Positions 23,114 to 34,690 of a stretch of DNA of 64,000 nt are shown one piece after another. Numbering within the stretch: the first letter of the stretch is position 1; every line of letters starts with the position of its first letter. Source of the DNA: Diphasiastrum complanatum (Eukaryota; Streptophyta; Lycopodiopsida; Lycopodiales; Lycopodiaceae). The notes under the pieces were generated by a model. That model did not search any database. It saw nothing but the letters and a program-made list of their open reading frames with translations, and was not told the origin of the DNA. A program made the translations under genes and the position numbers. Location of the stretch: positions 62,001-126,000 of the forward strand of contig CM055110.1 of the NCBI GenBank assembly GCA_029204225.1, written 5' to 3'.

Positions 23114-26100
23114 ATGATTGTAGCTTTAACAATGGCAATGTTCCATTTGCATGTTGCTCTTCCGATGGAATGCACTCCAATTATTAAGAAAAGTACGAAA
23201 GTTGTAGAGAATGTTGCAGCAATAGTTAGAGAATTGAGAATGAATAATCATATGAATATAGATTTGTGGGTGGATGGATCAATTTATCCTAATGATCAAG
23301 CTACCAATTTGTGTCCAGATTTAAGTCAGTAACTCATCTTCTCAGATATTGTGAAGGAAATAACGAATTACTTGGATATTGTCAAAGGTTGCGTGATATT
23401 GGAATGCATAGCATATCTTGTCCGAATCAACAATTACAGTTTGCTAATCCACAATTGCAACGTGTAAATCAACAACTGCTTCATTATGTGCAACACACTA
23501 GTACTAAAAACAATGCACTCAAGAATGCTATGTCGGAGTTGAATGCTACTGTCACTACTCTTCGAGGATCAAACCAAGAGATGTTAAAATCCATGGAAAA
23601 GTTGCCATCCGAGAGTTTAAAATCTGCTATTGATCTAAAAGTTATCAATAAGGCAATGATGAAGATGAAAAGAAAGAGTATACTGATGAAGAATATTGAT
23701 GACCTATCTACACATAGCGGCAATCAGAAAAAAAGAATCTGAGCATTCTAGTTTGTTGTCATCTAAACTGTTTATTTGATTTGTTTATGTCATTTAAGTT
23801 TGATTTGCACTTGATAATATGGAGTATTTATTTATTAGACATAGTTTGAGTTTCATATGTTTGTTGCAGGTCATGTTTGGTGGCAAAGAACTATTTAATA
23901 GATCGTTCATGCATTGGATCATCTTTAAGTCATGTTTACCAAGAAAGTTAGCAAAGGAAATGATAAAAAATGCTCGGTTTGAAAAAATGACAAATGAAAT
24001 TGTAGAGACTGTTTTGATTAAGGTTCAATTATACTTGGATGCGAATGTGATACAAGGTGCATGTGATGTATCTGGAATTACCATAAATGCTTATTCTACT
24101 TTTTTTTAGAATAGTTAAAGAAGCTTTCTCCCAAGTGATGGTGAAGAAAATTAATCTTCCACGTCCATATCGGGTAAGATTAGCTAGAAATTTTTACAAT
24201 GACAGAATGTTCAAAGTAGTTGGCCAACCCCATATAACTGAATTATACAAATCAGAATATGGTGAGCTCAATTACAATGATCGCAATAATATTTTCCTTG
24301 ATATTGAAAATGTTTTAAAATACATTATTCGATTCTATAAACTAGACGAACATCAAGTAAATGGAAAGATCATTATTGTAATAAAATTTGATGAATCTAA
24401 AATAATCAAGGGTTAGAAGTTGGAACGTGTGAGTGTCACTTTGATGAATACAATTTCAGATACAGATGATTGAACATTTAGAGTTCAATCAAAAAATCAC
24501 ATATGGTGGTTGACGGCATTCCAGGATACCATAAAATACTGTCATGGATAATTTCAAGAACAAATTATGGCAAGATTATAAAAAGACATTTGGAGAGTGA
24601 GAAATCTACAGTCGAAAACCATAAAAGCTTTTAAATTCAATGGCACCTTGCAGGGGCTTTGAAAACATTAAAATGTATGTGTGATGTCTCTCATGGGGCA
24701 ACATCAAAGCATCCATGTGTTTATTGCATGAAGGATTGCTACAATATGAATTTGGGACAATCAACAAACACTGGCCCAACACGAGAAGTTGAAGATGCAA
24801 ATATGAAAAGTGTTATGCCAATTCCATTAAAATATGTTCACATACGCACATTGCATCTTCAATCGGAAAATCACATATCGTGGTTGGCGGCATTCCAGGT
24901 ATACATTTCAATTTTTAATTAGAATATTTATATTAACAATTCATGCCTTGCCAGTTTTATTGACATGTCATGCATTACTTGTTTCTCTACAAGACTTGAA
25001 AGAGGACCATAAAATACTATCATGGATAATTTCAAGAACAAATTATGGCAAGATTATAATGAGACATTTGGAGGGTGAGAAATTTACAGTCGAAAAGTTT
25101 TTAAATTGAATGGCACCTTGCAGGGGATTTGAAAACATTAAAATGTGTGTATAATGTCTCTCATGGGGCAACATCAAAGCATCCATGTCTTTATTGCATG
25201 AAGGATTGCTACAATATGAATTTGGAACGATCAACAAACACTGGCCCAACACGAGAAGCTGAATATCCAAATATGAAAAGTGTTTAGCCAATTCCATTAA
25301 AGTATGTTCACATATGCACATTGCATGCTGAGGTTTGTATTATTGAAAAACTAATTTACCTACATATTCTACTAGCATGGAATCAAAAACCAGAGCCAGT
25401 GGCTAAAGCAGCAATTAGAAGGTCGAAATAGTTTTGTCAAATGCAGGACTACGTAAAGGGAATGTCACGATTGAAAAAAGTGACACACTCTCTAGGAAAA
25501 AAGAAAACGTTCCTAATAAGCCATCAATTGGAGGTGCTAAAGCAAGAAGATTCTTGTCCAACCACACATGCAAAGAATCAAGTGTCAGATACAAAATATG
25601 GAAAGAAATTGTTCAAGCCACACGAACACTGGAAGGAAATAATCGAGTGGAAAAGGGACAAGTGTGGACCAATTTCGACAAACTCATAGGTGTTATCAGG
25701 AAAGAAAACCTATCATCAAAAGATGTGAGGACTTTGCAAAATCATTGCACCACATTTGTAAAATATATACAATATTGTTGGGGAAAAGACAACATTACTC
25801 ATTACATGGTACTAATCTATATTATCGTCTGGTCATTTTCTCATTCAGACTTATATTTTTTTCTACTGATGTAACTAATCAAAACTATTGTTTGTAGCAC
25901 ATCCTTCTTCATCATGCAACTTATTTTGCAAAGGAATATGGGAGCTTAAGTATCTGGTCATCACAAGGCATGGAAAAATCTCATTGGCAAGCAAGGGGAG
26001 CATTTCATAGAGCAACAAATCATGGAGGACACAATTCAAGAAATAAATATTTAGTTCAACTTTTTTAGTGGTTTTACAGAAGAGCACAATTTAGATATCA

Positions 26101-26190
26101 AGCTATAAACTCGCCAAGTTACGATACTTCGAACGGCATTCAAATTCATTACAAAAGAGAGATCCTTGTAATATATCAAAAATCTATTAT
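23114..26190 (+). pseudogene. DDE-type transposase, decayed, superfamily unresolved
   Basis: A chain of plus-strand frames with stops and introns. 23311-23742 encodes a Gln/Asn-rich coiled-coil-like segment. 23870-24416 covers a helical region and ends with IIIVIKFDESKIIKG (Asp codon 24390-24392). 25100-25215 reads LAGDLKTL (Asp 25126-25128) and, 20 residues later, HPCLYC: a C-x2-C just after the second Asp, as known for CACTA, hAT and Transib/RAG1-type transposases. 25434-25808, a GT-AG intron (25809-25897) and the next exon give SQGMEKSHWQARGAFHRAT, with Glu 25973-25975 a candidate third catalytic residue. A stop follows at about 26068. The family is not identified; a domesticated relative is excluded by the stops. 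Confidence 0.55.
24487..25330 (+). repeat. tandem duplication inside the transposase
   Basis: 24487-24850 and 24862-25330 repeat the same coding segment (from the 'aaaatcacatat-ggtggtt' phrase to 'ttccattaaa-tatgttcacata'). The second copy has about 110 extra bases (24898-25008) bounded by GT and AG, so it may retain an intron lost in copy 1. In copy 1 the second catalytic Asp codon is GCT (Ala) (LAGALKTL); in copy 2 it is GAT. Confidence 0.8.
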
Positions 26191-26200
26191 AGAAAACTAT

Positions 26201-27367
26201 TTAATTATCATCATCATCCTCTTCAAGATTCAGACGGATGGTATTGTCATGAAGGAATAATCTCTTTTCATATGGATCCAAAAATTCTAAATTTTTCCTC
26301 TTGCTCATACCAATGTAACCCGAATAAAGAGCCATTGCAGATGATCTTTTCGTAGTCTCATTGGGAGTATAACCCAATATCTTAATAGCCAAATATCTCT
26401 TCACAAAAAATACTTTATATGTTCCTCTTGCGTACTTATGGCCTCCTAAACAAACTGATAATGATTTGATGGCCATAATAACAGTGGTTGCACATGGATT
26501 ATAAGATGAATGATATATACGAATCTCATTATTTTGAAAGTTTTTCAAATAATTAGATAGAGAAACATCTTTTCTCCTGGCTGATACATCTCGGACGCCT
26601 CCATGTCTTATACCAAAGGCATCTATTTCAATAGCATACTGTAAACAAGAAAAGAAAAGAAATTTAGAATGATACATAACACTACAAACCCAATAAGAAA
26701 ACTAAACAATATCAATACCAATATAATATCTACTTACCAGATCATAATCATCGTAATCAATGACGTTTGTTATGCTGATGTCATGTCCTCCAATGGCCTC
26801 TACATTTCCGAAAGGGTTATATCTAGCCCTAGGGGAATATCTTTTTTGAAATTCCAAAAATTCCTCCTCTGTAGGCAAAGTTTTTTCATGGTCTTTGGAT
26901 TTTTCAATCATGGCCTCCAAGGCCTTATTGCTAGATTTCCAATCGCCATCTTTATCATAATCTATCTCACTTTCAAGGTCATCATATGAGTGATCAACAA
27001 TGTCATAAAATTCTGATAAATTTTGAGCAAAAATTGAGAGGATTTCATCCTCTCTCAAATTCAATATATCTTCTATATCATTAAGTAAAATATAACATTC
27101 ATTATTCAAAAAATATAAAGGAACATCGAGTAGAGTTAATTGATTAACAAGAGATGCAGATGGAAGAGAATCAAAGAGAATTATAGAACGAGGGAGAGTT
27201 TTTTCTAAATCTAAAGCCATAGATGCTATAGCTTCAACCCCTATATCAGTATGTGCATCATTTACATCAGCTGGATCAGGTGTAGATGCTTCGATCAATG
27301 GAACAGTTGAAGATTCAACAGACTCATCATCTGGAATTTCAGCAGATATGTAGAAGACCAAAGCCAT
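26201..27367 (-). CDS. two-exon gene of unknown function, acidic protein
   Basis: Exon 1 starts at ATG 27365-27367 (MALVFYISAEIPDDESVESS) and runs to YDDYDL, followed by a perfect GTAAGT donor at about 26736. Exon 2 begins after a TTTACAG acceptor near 26643 with YAIEIDAFGIRHGG and ends LNLEEDDDDN with a stop at 26201. The joined product is about 360 residues, acidic at both ends, with a more basic middle (RRKDVSLSNYLKNF; KVFFVKRYLAIKILG). No signal peptide, membrane segment or known domain is seen. The frame is intact, unlike the convergent transposase ending some 10-30 bases away. An upstream in-frame ATG at 27532 would add 55 residues; it lacks support. It may be the second protein of a two-gene transposon. 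Confidence 0.6.
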
Positions 27368-27737
27368 TCCTTTGATTAGAAGGCGACATATTGTTTTGTG
27401 GATATCAGAGTATATATTTCTTTTGAAATGGTCATGCAGGTTAGAGTACTTTCTATTGTGTTTATGCTTAGAGGATGTTTGGAAATGTACAAGGTCCTGA
27501 AAATGAACGAAACAAAAATTATTTATATCCAAAACAGGAGTACTAATAATCTAAGAAAAATTCTCAAGATAAGAAATTAAATTATAATGATTCTCATTAA
27601 CTAGCTTATCGATATCGAAGGGAGCAAAAAAAATACTAGCAAAATACTCGAATTTGTTAGATAGAATGTCACTGGCATTAAAAAAAATCCATAAATTTGT
27701 CATCTGAGGCCATGGAGGAACTAGCCATATTGAATCC

Positions 27738-27928
27738 GATATCGGTTCAATGCGACAAATAAATATCGGTAGAGGAATAAAACAAAGTGCACACGCTGAT
27801 CCGATATGGTAAAGTTGAGAATGAAATTTTTTGAAAAGCACTCGTCGGAAGTGGCTGATATCGATTCAACATGCCTGAATGAATATGAGCATGCACAACA
27901 AAGGGATGGTGCGTGTCGATTCGATATC
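27738..27928. repeat. two inverted-motif modules upstream of minus gene
   Basis: Motif copies alternate: forward 27738 (GATATCGGTTCAATGCG), reverse 27789 (ACACGCTGATCCGATAT), forward 27857 (GATATCGATTCAACATGCC), reverse 27911 (GCGTGTCGATTCGATATC). Pair spacing is about 51 and 54 bases, as at 6128-6286. A single further forward copy is at 28780-28798. They lie 370-560 bases upstream of the start of the 26201-27367 gene. Confidence 0.75.
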
Positions 27929-28076
27929 ACGAGAATGAAAGAAAACAAAAAGGCTAGAGAGTTTAGAATACAGAATCGAAATATGGAAAGTGGTGCACAT
28001 ATTTATAGCCAATTCTTGTTGATCACAACAATACATTTGTCAAATAACGAATTGAGATTTACAGCCTATATTTATC

Positions 28077-28440
28077 CATTAGAGGAGTTTTGAACTCCAA
28101 AAAGACCCTTTAAGAATTCGTGCAAGATGTAGTTTATATTATTAAAATATTATAACACTAATACTTTGACTTGCCATAACTTTTTAATCATAGCTCAAAA
28201 GTATGTCATGTAATATATCATTGAAAGCCTTTGTTGAGCGCTTTCCAATGCATTAAACTTTGCTAAATTTGGACTTACCACTAAAAAGTTATGCCATTTT
28301 TAGTGTGGAATCAAAATGTGGACTCAAAAAGTTACGTTACGTAGATTTCAAATTTGAGTGTTTTGATTGGTCCATGTGTAAGAAAAAATATAAAAGAATC
28401 TTTACAAAGGGTCTTTTTTGGATTTAGAACTCCTCTAATG
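28077..28440. mobile_element. MITE-like element, 364 bp
   Basis: Terminal inverted repeats of about 34 bases: left 28077-28110 (CATTAGAGGAGTT, then CCAAAAAGACCCTTT) and right 28406-28440 as its complement with a few mismatches and one small indel. The interior is AT-rich with no frame. It sits between the modules of the transposase unit. Superfamily not assigned; the flanking duplication is not clear. Confidence 0.7.
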
Positions 28441-28859
28441 CACCAATCAGAGTGAGACAAATTTGTACCTATGTCGGCATACATTAACTAGTCTATCACT
28501 AGATTCAATGAATCATCATTAGCCCTAACACTAGAATCTGTACCTGTGCCGGAATACATTAAATAGACAATCACTAGCCTCGTAGAATAATCATTAAAAA
28601 AACTATAAACAAATGATTAATGGAGATCATTGAAAAACGTGCACGAGGAGAATTATTACAATCTCCCGCCCTATTTAAGCACCATAAAGATGAAAATTTT
28701 CCTTTTGAGATAATGTTCATTCAGAACATTTTCATAAGTCTTTAATTATGCATTCCAATATGAGTTTTCTGCATATGGGATATCGGATCAGCACGCCTGG
28801 CAAGCAATGTATTTGCTGCATTTCGACTGTGCGCGGCAGATTTAGTGTCTTCTAGTTCC

Positions 28860-29300
28860 AAAGAGCTCTTCTTCTTCTAATGAGGGAAAGAAATCCAAGA
28901 ATAAGAGAAGGATAAGAAACACACGGTTGTTCAAAATAATGATGTAGTTACCACCGAATTTAGACAAGGAAATTTACGTTGCAAATACGTCATCGTCAGG
29001 ATCTACCGGAAGATGATGTGCAATTTACGTAGTCAAATGGGGCATCGATATTTCAATTGTGTGATGTGCCACTGCCAGTTTGTTGAAAATCTGGAGCGTG
29101 GACTACCACCTCAAATCAATAGTCATTTTAATAATCCACATTTGATGCCAAATCAACAACCAAATCAAGCAAGGGTGTGTGGTCCAAATAATCAAGCACC
29201 AGTACAAGTTGTGACGGTTGAGGAACCACCAATGATAGATGTTCAAGTTGTTACCTGTCACAAGGACAAAGGGAAGGCGGTGAGGCAATATATGTAGTTT
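28860..29300 (+). pseudogene. gag: gypsy gag C-terminus with degenerate zinc knuckle
   Basis: A Ser/Lys-rich stretch (28870-28930) precedes CNLRSQMGHRYFNC (29015-29056), a CCHC knuckle in which the second Cys is Arg (CGT for TGC/TGT). Gln/Asn/Pro-rich sequence follows to the stop at about 29297. It leads into the protease at 29560, so it is the tail of a Ty3/gypsy gag. Confidence 0.65.
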
Positions 29301-29559
29301 GAAAATGTGGGACCAAGGACAAAAATCTGATATGGATGTGGATTAGATGGCCAGGGTTATGTTGGAGGTGTTGAATCAATTGCAATAGTCTCATGGACCT
29401 AACTTCTATCAAGAAATAGTCAATATTGTAGCTGACTAAGTTGCAAATTTTGTGAGCAATTATAAATTTCATGTAATGGTTGGTTAATTAGAACTTAATT
29501 CATATTGCATTGTACTTGTTGGTAGAGTCCATACGTGCTAAGTTGCCTAGAATTTACAA

Positions 29560-30785
29560 CTAAAAGGGCCACCTTCAGCATCACTTAATGCCATTGTGCA
29601 ATCTACAAAAAAGGACATTGTTCCAAGATTGGAGATTGGCATTCAGGGTATTGATATTAGGGGCATCTAGATTGATGGCGGAGCAGGCATAAATATAATC
29701 TCTGAAGACATATATAGTAAATTAAAAAACATACCCTTACATAAGGTCCAATTAGTCATTCATATGGCTAATCATATAAGGGATTCTCCAATAAGGAAAA
29801 TCTTGAAAGTCCTAGTAAATATTAACGGGTTACATTTTTTGTTAATTTTGTTGTTCTAAGATTCCCAAAAGGGACAAATGTATACCCAGTTTTATTAGGA
29901 AGGCATTCGCTAAGAGCCGCAAAAGTGGTGCATGACTGGGCAACGGGAGTTGTGACTATTTCAACCAAAGGAGAGAAATTTCAACTACATAAAACATCAT
30001 GGAAGGATTGATTCGGTGCTGCGGCCAGTGGGCGTGAAACGGTTGAGGAATTACTGTTCCAACCAATGTCAGGGGAATTTGAGGGAGATTTATCTCGGAC
30101 CAGTTTGTTTCCAGACTACATACCAGTTGGGGAAGCCCATCTGTCTATGGTAATTAATTTATTTGCTACTGAAGCGGTCTAACCGGGTTCAATTGAATCA
30201 GATTAGGAGAATGAGCATGCGTCAGTGGAGGATACGAGTAGAGAACAATGGCTGCAAAGTTTCTCTAAAACCATTGAAAATCTAGAATGTTGAAAGAGGA
30301 TCCAAAACAGTTGCATCCCACTCAAATATCAAGAGAAAAGCTAATAAATATTAATCTGGGGATGGAAGATAGTCCCAAACATGTATCTATTGGAGCTAAT
30401 AATGATCCAGATTTCATTACGTGTGTGACAGAACTATTTAAAAAGTATAAGGCTATTTTTGCATTGTCTTATGATGAATTATGAGATGTTTCGAAAGAGA
30501 TCTATGAGCACGCAATTGACTTTATCATTGATGCACGACCAATTCGCGTCAACAACGGTATTGAATGAATATGAAGCATGCATAACAAGTTAGGGCGGAG
30601 ATTAAAAAACTGGTCATGGTGGGATTTATATATACTATCGACTATACACTTTGGTTAAGCCCTATAGTTATAGTCATCCAAGAAGAATGGCAACCTATTA
30701 CCACAAACTTAATTCGTTTACTATAAGGATGATTTTCCATTGCCATTAACCGAAATGTTTTTGGATGAAGTCGCAGGGTGTTATG
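29560..30785 (+). pseudogene. pol: Ty3/gypsy protease and start of reverse transcriptase
   Basis: Protease signature IDGGAGINIIS (near 29675) and YPVLLGRHSLRAAKVVHDW (near 29885) are those of plant gypsy elements of the Athila/Tat type. After a frame change, 30287-30484 reads INLGMEDSPKHVSIG and AIFALSYDEL, the pre-RT segment, followed by HAIDFIIDARPIR (near 30510) and DDFPLPLTEMFLDEVAGC (30730-30780), the first RT blocks. Many stops. The element is cut off at about 30785; YxDD and later domains are missing. Confidence 0.8.
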
Positions 30786-30940
30786 TACCACAACGGTAGG
30801 CCCTCCAATGACGGCCTCGAAAGGGCCATGATGTAGTCTGGCATTATCAACATGTTTGGGTGCCACGCATCACCATCCTAGGTGGTCACGTGTTGCCAGC
30901 GTGACTGTGCTTGATAGGACCCACTATGCTATGTCAATAT

Positions 30941-32004
30941 TTGGCCACAAAAAATGTTCGTCATTTTGGAAATTTGGTCAAAAATAAACAAATTAAAAAA
31001 AGGCAGCTCAAGTTGGCAATGATCCTCAAATATTCACAACTCTTATTCACGATAATTAGGATCATAAGTACTCATAATATTTTAGTAGTCACGATCAATA
31101 TTCACAAGTATTCACAATCAATATTTATTATAATAATGATTAGTATTCACAATAATCTTGATTAATATTCAAGCGATTTGCTTTTTAGTATTCACAATTT
31201 TAGATAATCTTTGCCAACCATCAAGCATGTAGACTTCAAAACACATCATTGGAAACTCAATCAATTCTTCATCCAATATAGAAAACAACTTGGATACATC
31301 CTCCATAAGAAGACATTGTCATAAACAATACAAATAAATATTCAAGTAATTAGTTGTCATATTTCTAGATTCGAGCATGCAAGGGCACGATAGGGAGAAT
31401 AACTATGTGGAATCAAGCATACATCCACAGGAAAAAAATTGTTTGCTTTTTTTCATGCATGCATGCTATGTGCTTGTTTTCATTAATGCAAATTCACTTC
31501 CGTGTTGGATAATTGAGCCCTCCACCAATGGCTAAATCTAATTGTGATATTGGAATATAATCAAATTCAGAAATCTAAATTGAAGAGTCAGTAATTTCAT
31601 TAGTTAATGCTTAACAAAAACATAATACAATAAATCAAGTCAAATATTTGAAATTAATCTAACCTATAAATACTTACCATAACATAGACCAATGATAAGG
31701 CCATGCACCGTGGAGATCATTGAAAAATTTCCATGGAAGTTCTTTTGTTACATAGACTTGAATACCCATAAATGAGCCTCTTATCCTCCACTAAAGGCAT
31801 GTCAAAAAGCGGTGATAAGTATCATTTAAGTATGGGCTTTGGAGAACTAAAGTTGATCACAAATCCTTTTAAGCTAATGTCAAGCCAAAAAAAAATGCTT
31901 GTAAAATTGGAGATCAATTTATATAATAGTTTATTTCTGTAGGGTGTTCTAGAGAGTGAGTATTTGTATAGGAGTTCTTGAAAAAAGAATTTAGGTCATG
32001 AGTA
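30941..32004. repeat. 1.1 kb dispersed repeat, copy 2
   Basis: Partner of 19088-20182, similar over the whole length with several small deletions. Its right end joins directly into the tail of a minus-strand copia RNase H (32060-32010 reads KHIEVRFHF when freed of frame damage), so the junction is different from copy 1. Confidence 0.8.
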
Positions 32005-33185
32005 ACAAAATGAAATCTAACTTCAATGTGTTTAGCGAGTTAGTGGGTTGAGATTTCAAATCTTGGAGTTATCATCGAAGCCAAATAATGTCCTTTACTA
32101 TACAGATGGATGCAACATATTAGGACTCAATAACGGACAAGGAAATGCATTCTTGCTTTTGATTGTTCCATAAAATTGGTCCTCCTACAAGAAAGAACAA
32201 GTAGCCAAAGGTGGATTTTCTAATATCCACTTTTCCAACCCAATCTGAGTCTGAATAGGCATTTAAAATTGGTGCATTCTTGGAATATCTATCATAACAC
32301 AAAGCACAGTGCTTTGTGGCCTATATGTACATCAAATGCTCTTTGTAGAACTTCCCAATGTGGTAGTCATGGATTCGACCTGCATTGCAACAATGTGTGC
32401 ACTGTGTATGCAAGATTAGGTGATTTGTAGAACATGGCATACATGATGAACACAATTATTAACTGGTAGTCATGGATTTGACATGTATTGCAACAATTTG
32501 CTCACTTTCTACTCAAGATCATGTCATCTACACATTTATTTCTGTTGTGCTTCAGTCTTCGTGGACATGTCATTCAATAGCTTGAATCATGGATCCATAG
32601 GTGAGTCTATCAACTTGTAGTCTTACATGTGATACCTATGAAGTACAGTGACCAGATATTTCTACTAGATTATGGCAATCTATCTCTCATGAGTAGTGCA
32701 TCAGGCTCGAATCAGTAGTTGATTCAAATTGTTGATGATTAATGAAAAGACATCTGAACACTCAAAGCTGCTTCATACTCGACTTGTAGCCATAGTTTGC
32801 TTTCAAATGATTCTTTGAGTCGACTACATAAGTGCTCCTATAAATCTGCAGATGACAACTCGTAGAGACTGCTTTTGCTCAATCTCTTGGATAGTTGAGC
32901 ATTTGTGAGCATTGTTTGTGTTGCATCTACTAGTATTTGGTTATTACTTTTGGATACTTCATTTTACACATAGCTGATGGTGAACTTATGATGCATGTTG
33001 CACAAAGATAGATAATTCGAAATTTTGTCATAGATGTATTCTCCCCCACAATTGGTGCATAGAATCTTGATCTTCTGAGCAGTTTGTGTTGCAACAAACC
33101 ACTTGAATTCTTTGGTGCAGTTGAATGCCTCAAACTTGCTTTTCTGAAGATTGTTTTGGTATATCTGAAATTATCATCTACAAAC
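32005..33185 (-). pseudogene. pol: copia G RNase H and integrase remnant, left half
   Basis: Minus sense: 33185-33000 is integrase (the segment around the second catalytic Asp; compare 46800-47000 plus, 'CTNCGGEY' pattern), and 32302-32120 is RNase H (YSDSDWVGKVDIRKSTFGY, then ISLSVIES). The reverse transcriptase is missing between them. All frames are broken. The right half is at 37758-38135; copia F is inserted between. Confidence 0.8.
33181..33185 (+). repeat. target-site duplication of copia F, left
   Basis: CAAAC directly before the 5' LTR equals CAAAC at 37758-37762 directly after the 3' LTR, the 5-bp duplication expected for copia integration. Confidence 0.9.
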
Positions 33186-33885
33186 TGTGAAGAATTGCCA
33201 AAAATTGGCAAATCTAGCTTGATCAAAAACCATGTAGAATAGTGTAAATTGTGTACACAAGTGGGTCCCACACATGTGAGGCCATGATGCTACATGGGAA
33301 ACCCACTCCTAATGTAGGTTAGGTCAAGTCAAGAGAGTTGGTCATGTCTATTTGGTGGTCATCCCTACTTTATAGGACCTACACCTAAGTTTAAGGTGAA
33401 AATTTGACCAACTAGCTACCTACCAAGCATAACTCTAGGAAATAGACTAGGGTTTCATTTTAGGTCAAGGAGAGTGAGTTAACTTCCTTATTACATGCTG
33501 GAAATCCACCTAACTTCAAAAAGGAAGTCGAATTTGCTATGTATTCCCTCTCTCCATAGTTAGAAGATAGAAAATGTTTGGAGCTCATTGGCAATCTCAA
33601 GCTAGTTCACTATGTACATTGAGTTTTTGTGATCCAAATGAAACCAAATCAATTTCTACTTGTTTCTCAGGTTGAAGGCCATACTACAGCCTTTATTACA
33701 CACGTGTGGTCTCGGATTTCAATGTTTATCAATGCTTTTGATTGTTAATGCTTGTTGTTTGTCAAATTGCCAATCTAGATCAACTTTTGTGTCTAGTTTT
33801 TTGATAGATTGTTGAGCAAGCATCCAATCACTCTTGTGGATCTTTTGTAGATCCATTTATGGTCCTAAAGTACAGTACTTTCACA
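33186..33885 (+). repeat. 5' LTR of copia F (700 bp)
   Basis: Starts TGTGAAGAATTGCC and ends CTTTCACA. Shares its opening 12 bases with the LTRs of copia A and D, but the rest differs, so F is a separate family that kept related ends. Confidence 0.93.
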
Positions 33886-33898
33886 TGGTATCAGATCC
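33886..33898 (+). promoter_or_regulatory. primer-binding site of copia F (tRNA-iMet type)
   Basis: TGGTATCAGATCC begins at the first base after the LTR. The first nine or so bases are those of the standard plant copia site complementary to the 3' end of initiator tRNA-Met (TGGTATCAGAGC), with one change at GAT/GAG. Confidence 0.88.
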
Positions 33899-34690
33899 AA
33901 GTACAAGAGCATAAGCCATTGATCTAATGCAAATCCATTTTTAGCAAGTTTTGGTGCTAAAAGCTAGTATTGAGAGGGCAAGCTAGAATCTTGATTTTGG
34001 TGAGGAGATTTGATCCCAAACTTGGTAGGGGTCCAAATCCGTACTGTCCACATGTGTGGGCACCTCTGAACCTGCATTTAATGCATGGTATTCATTTGAT
34101 CCAAAAAAATTCAATTTGTGAGCTATTGGTGTAATTTTTGGTGGAGATCCTAGGATAATCTACCAAGATCATTTGCCATTGATTAGATTTGAATTTGTTT
34201 CATGAAATCTAATTAATCTAGGCTGAGTTCAAGTCCTATTAAGGTTAAAAACAGGTCTTGAAAGTACACCAAGAAGGAAGAAAGAGATTAAGTCATTTTT
34301 TGGTCCAAAAATAGCCAAAATTGGCAAGATTTGATTGTAAGTAGATTTCACATCATCTTATCTTCATTCCAACTTTGTGAGGGAGTGCTATAACTGAGAT
34401 TATAAGTCCATTTGTTGGATTAGAAATCTAATTTGAGTGAAAAACTACAAGAGAGAGACCTTAGTGAGTTTCTAGAGACAATCAAATCCATTTCTTGGCA
34501 AGATTTGTTTGAAAGTAGTTTTCACTTCATCTTATCTTCATTCCAGCTTTGTGAGGGAGTGATAGAACTGTGATTATAAGTCCATTTGTTGGATTAGAAA
34601 TCAAATTTGAGTGAAACACTACAAGTGTGAGACCTTTGTGAGTTTCAAGTCAATCAAATCTATTTCTTGTTTGTAGAAGTCACTAGTAAG

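Noticed and set aside
26669-26989. 106-codon plus-strand frame
   Set aside because: It is antisense to the intron and exon 1 of the 26201-27367 gene.
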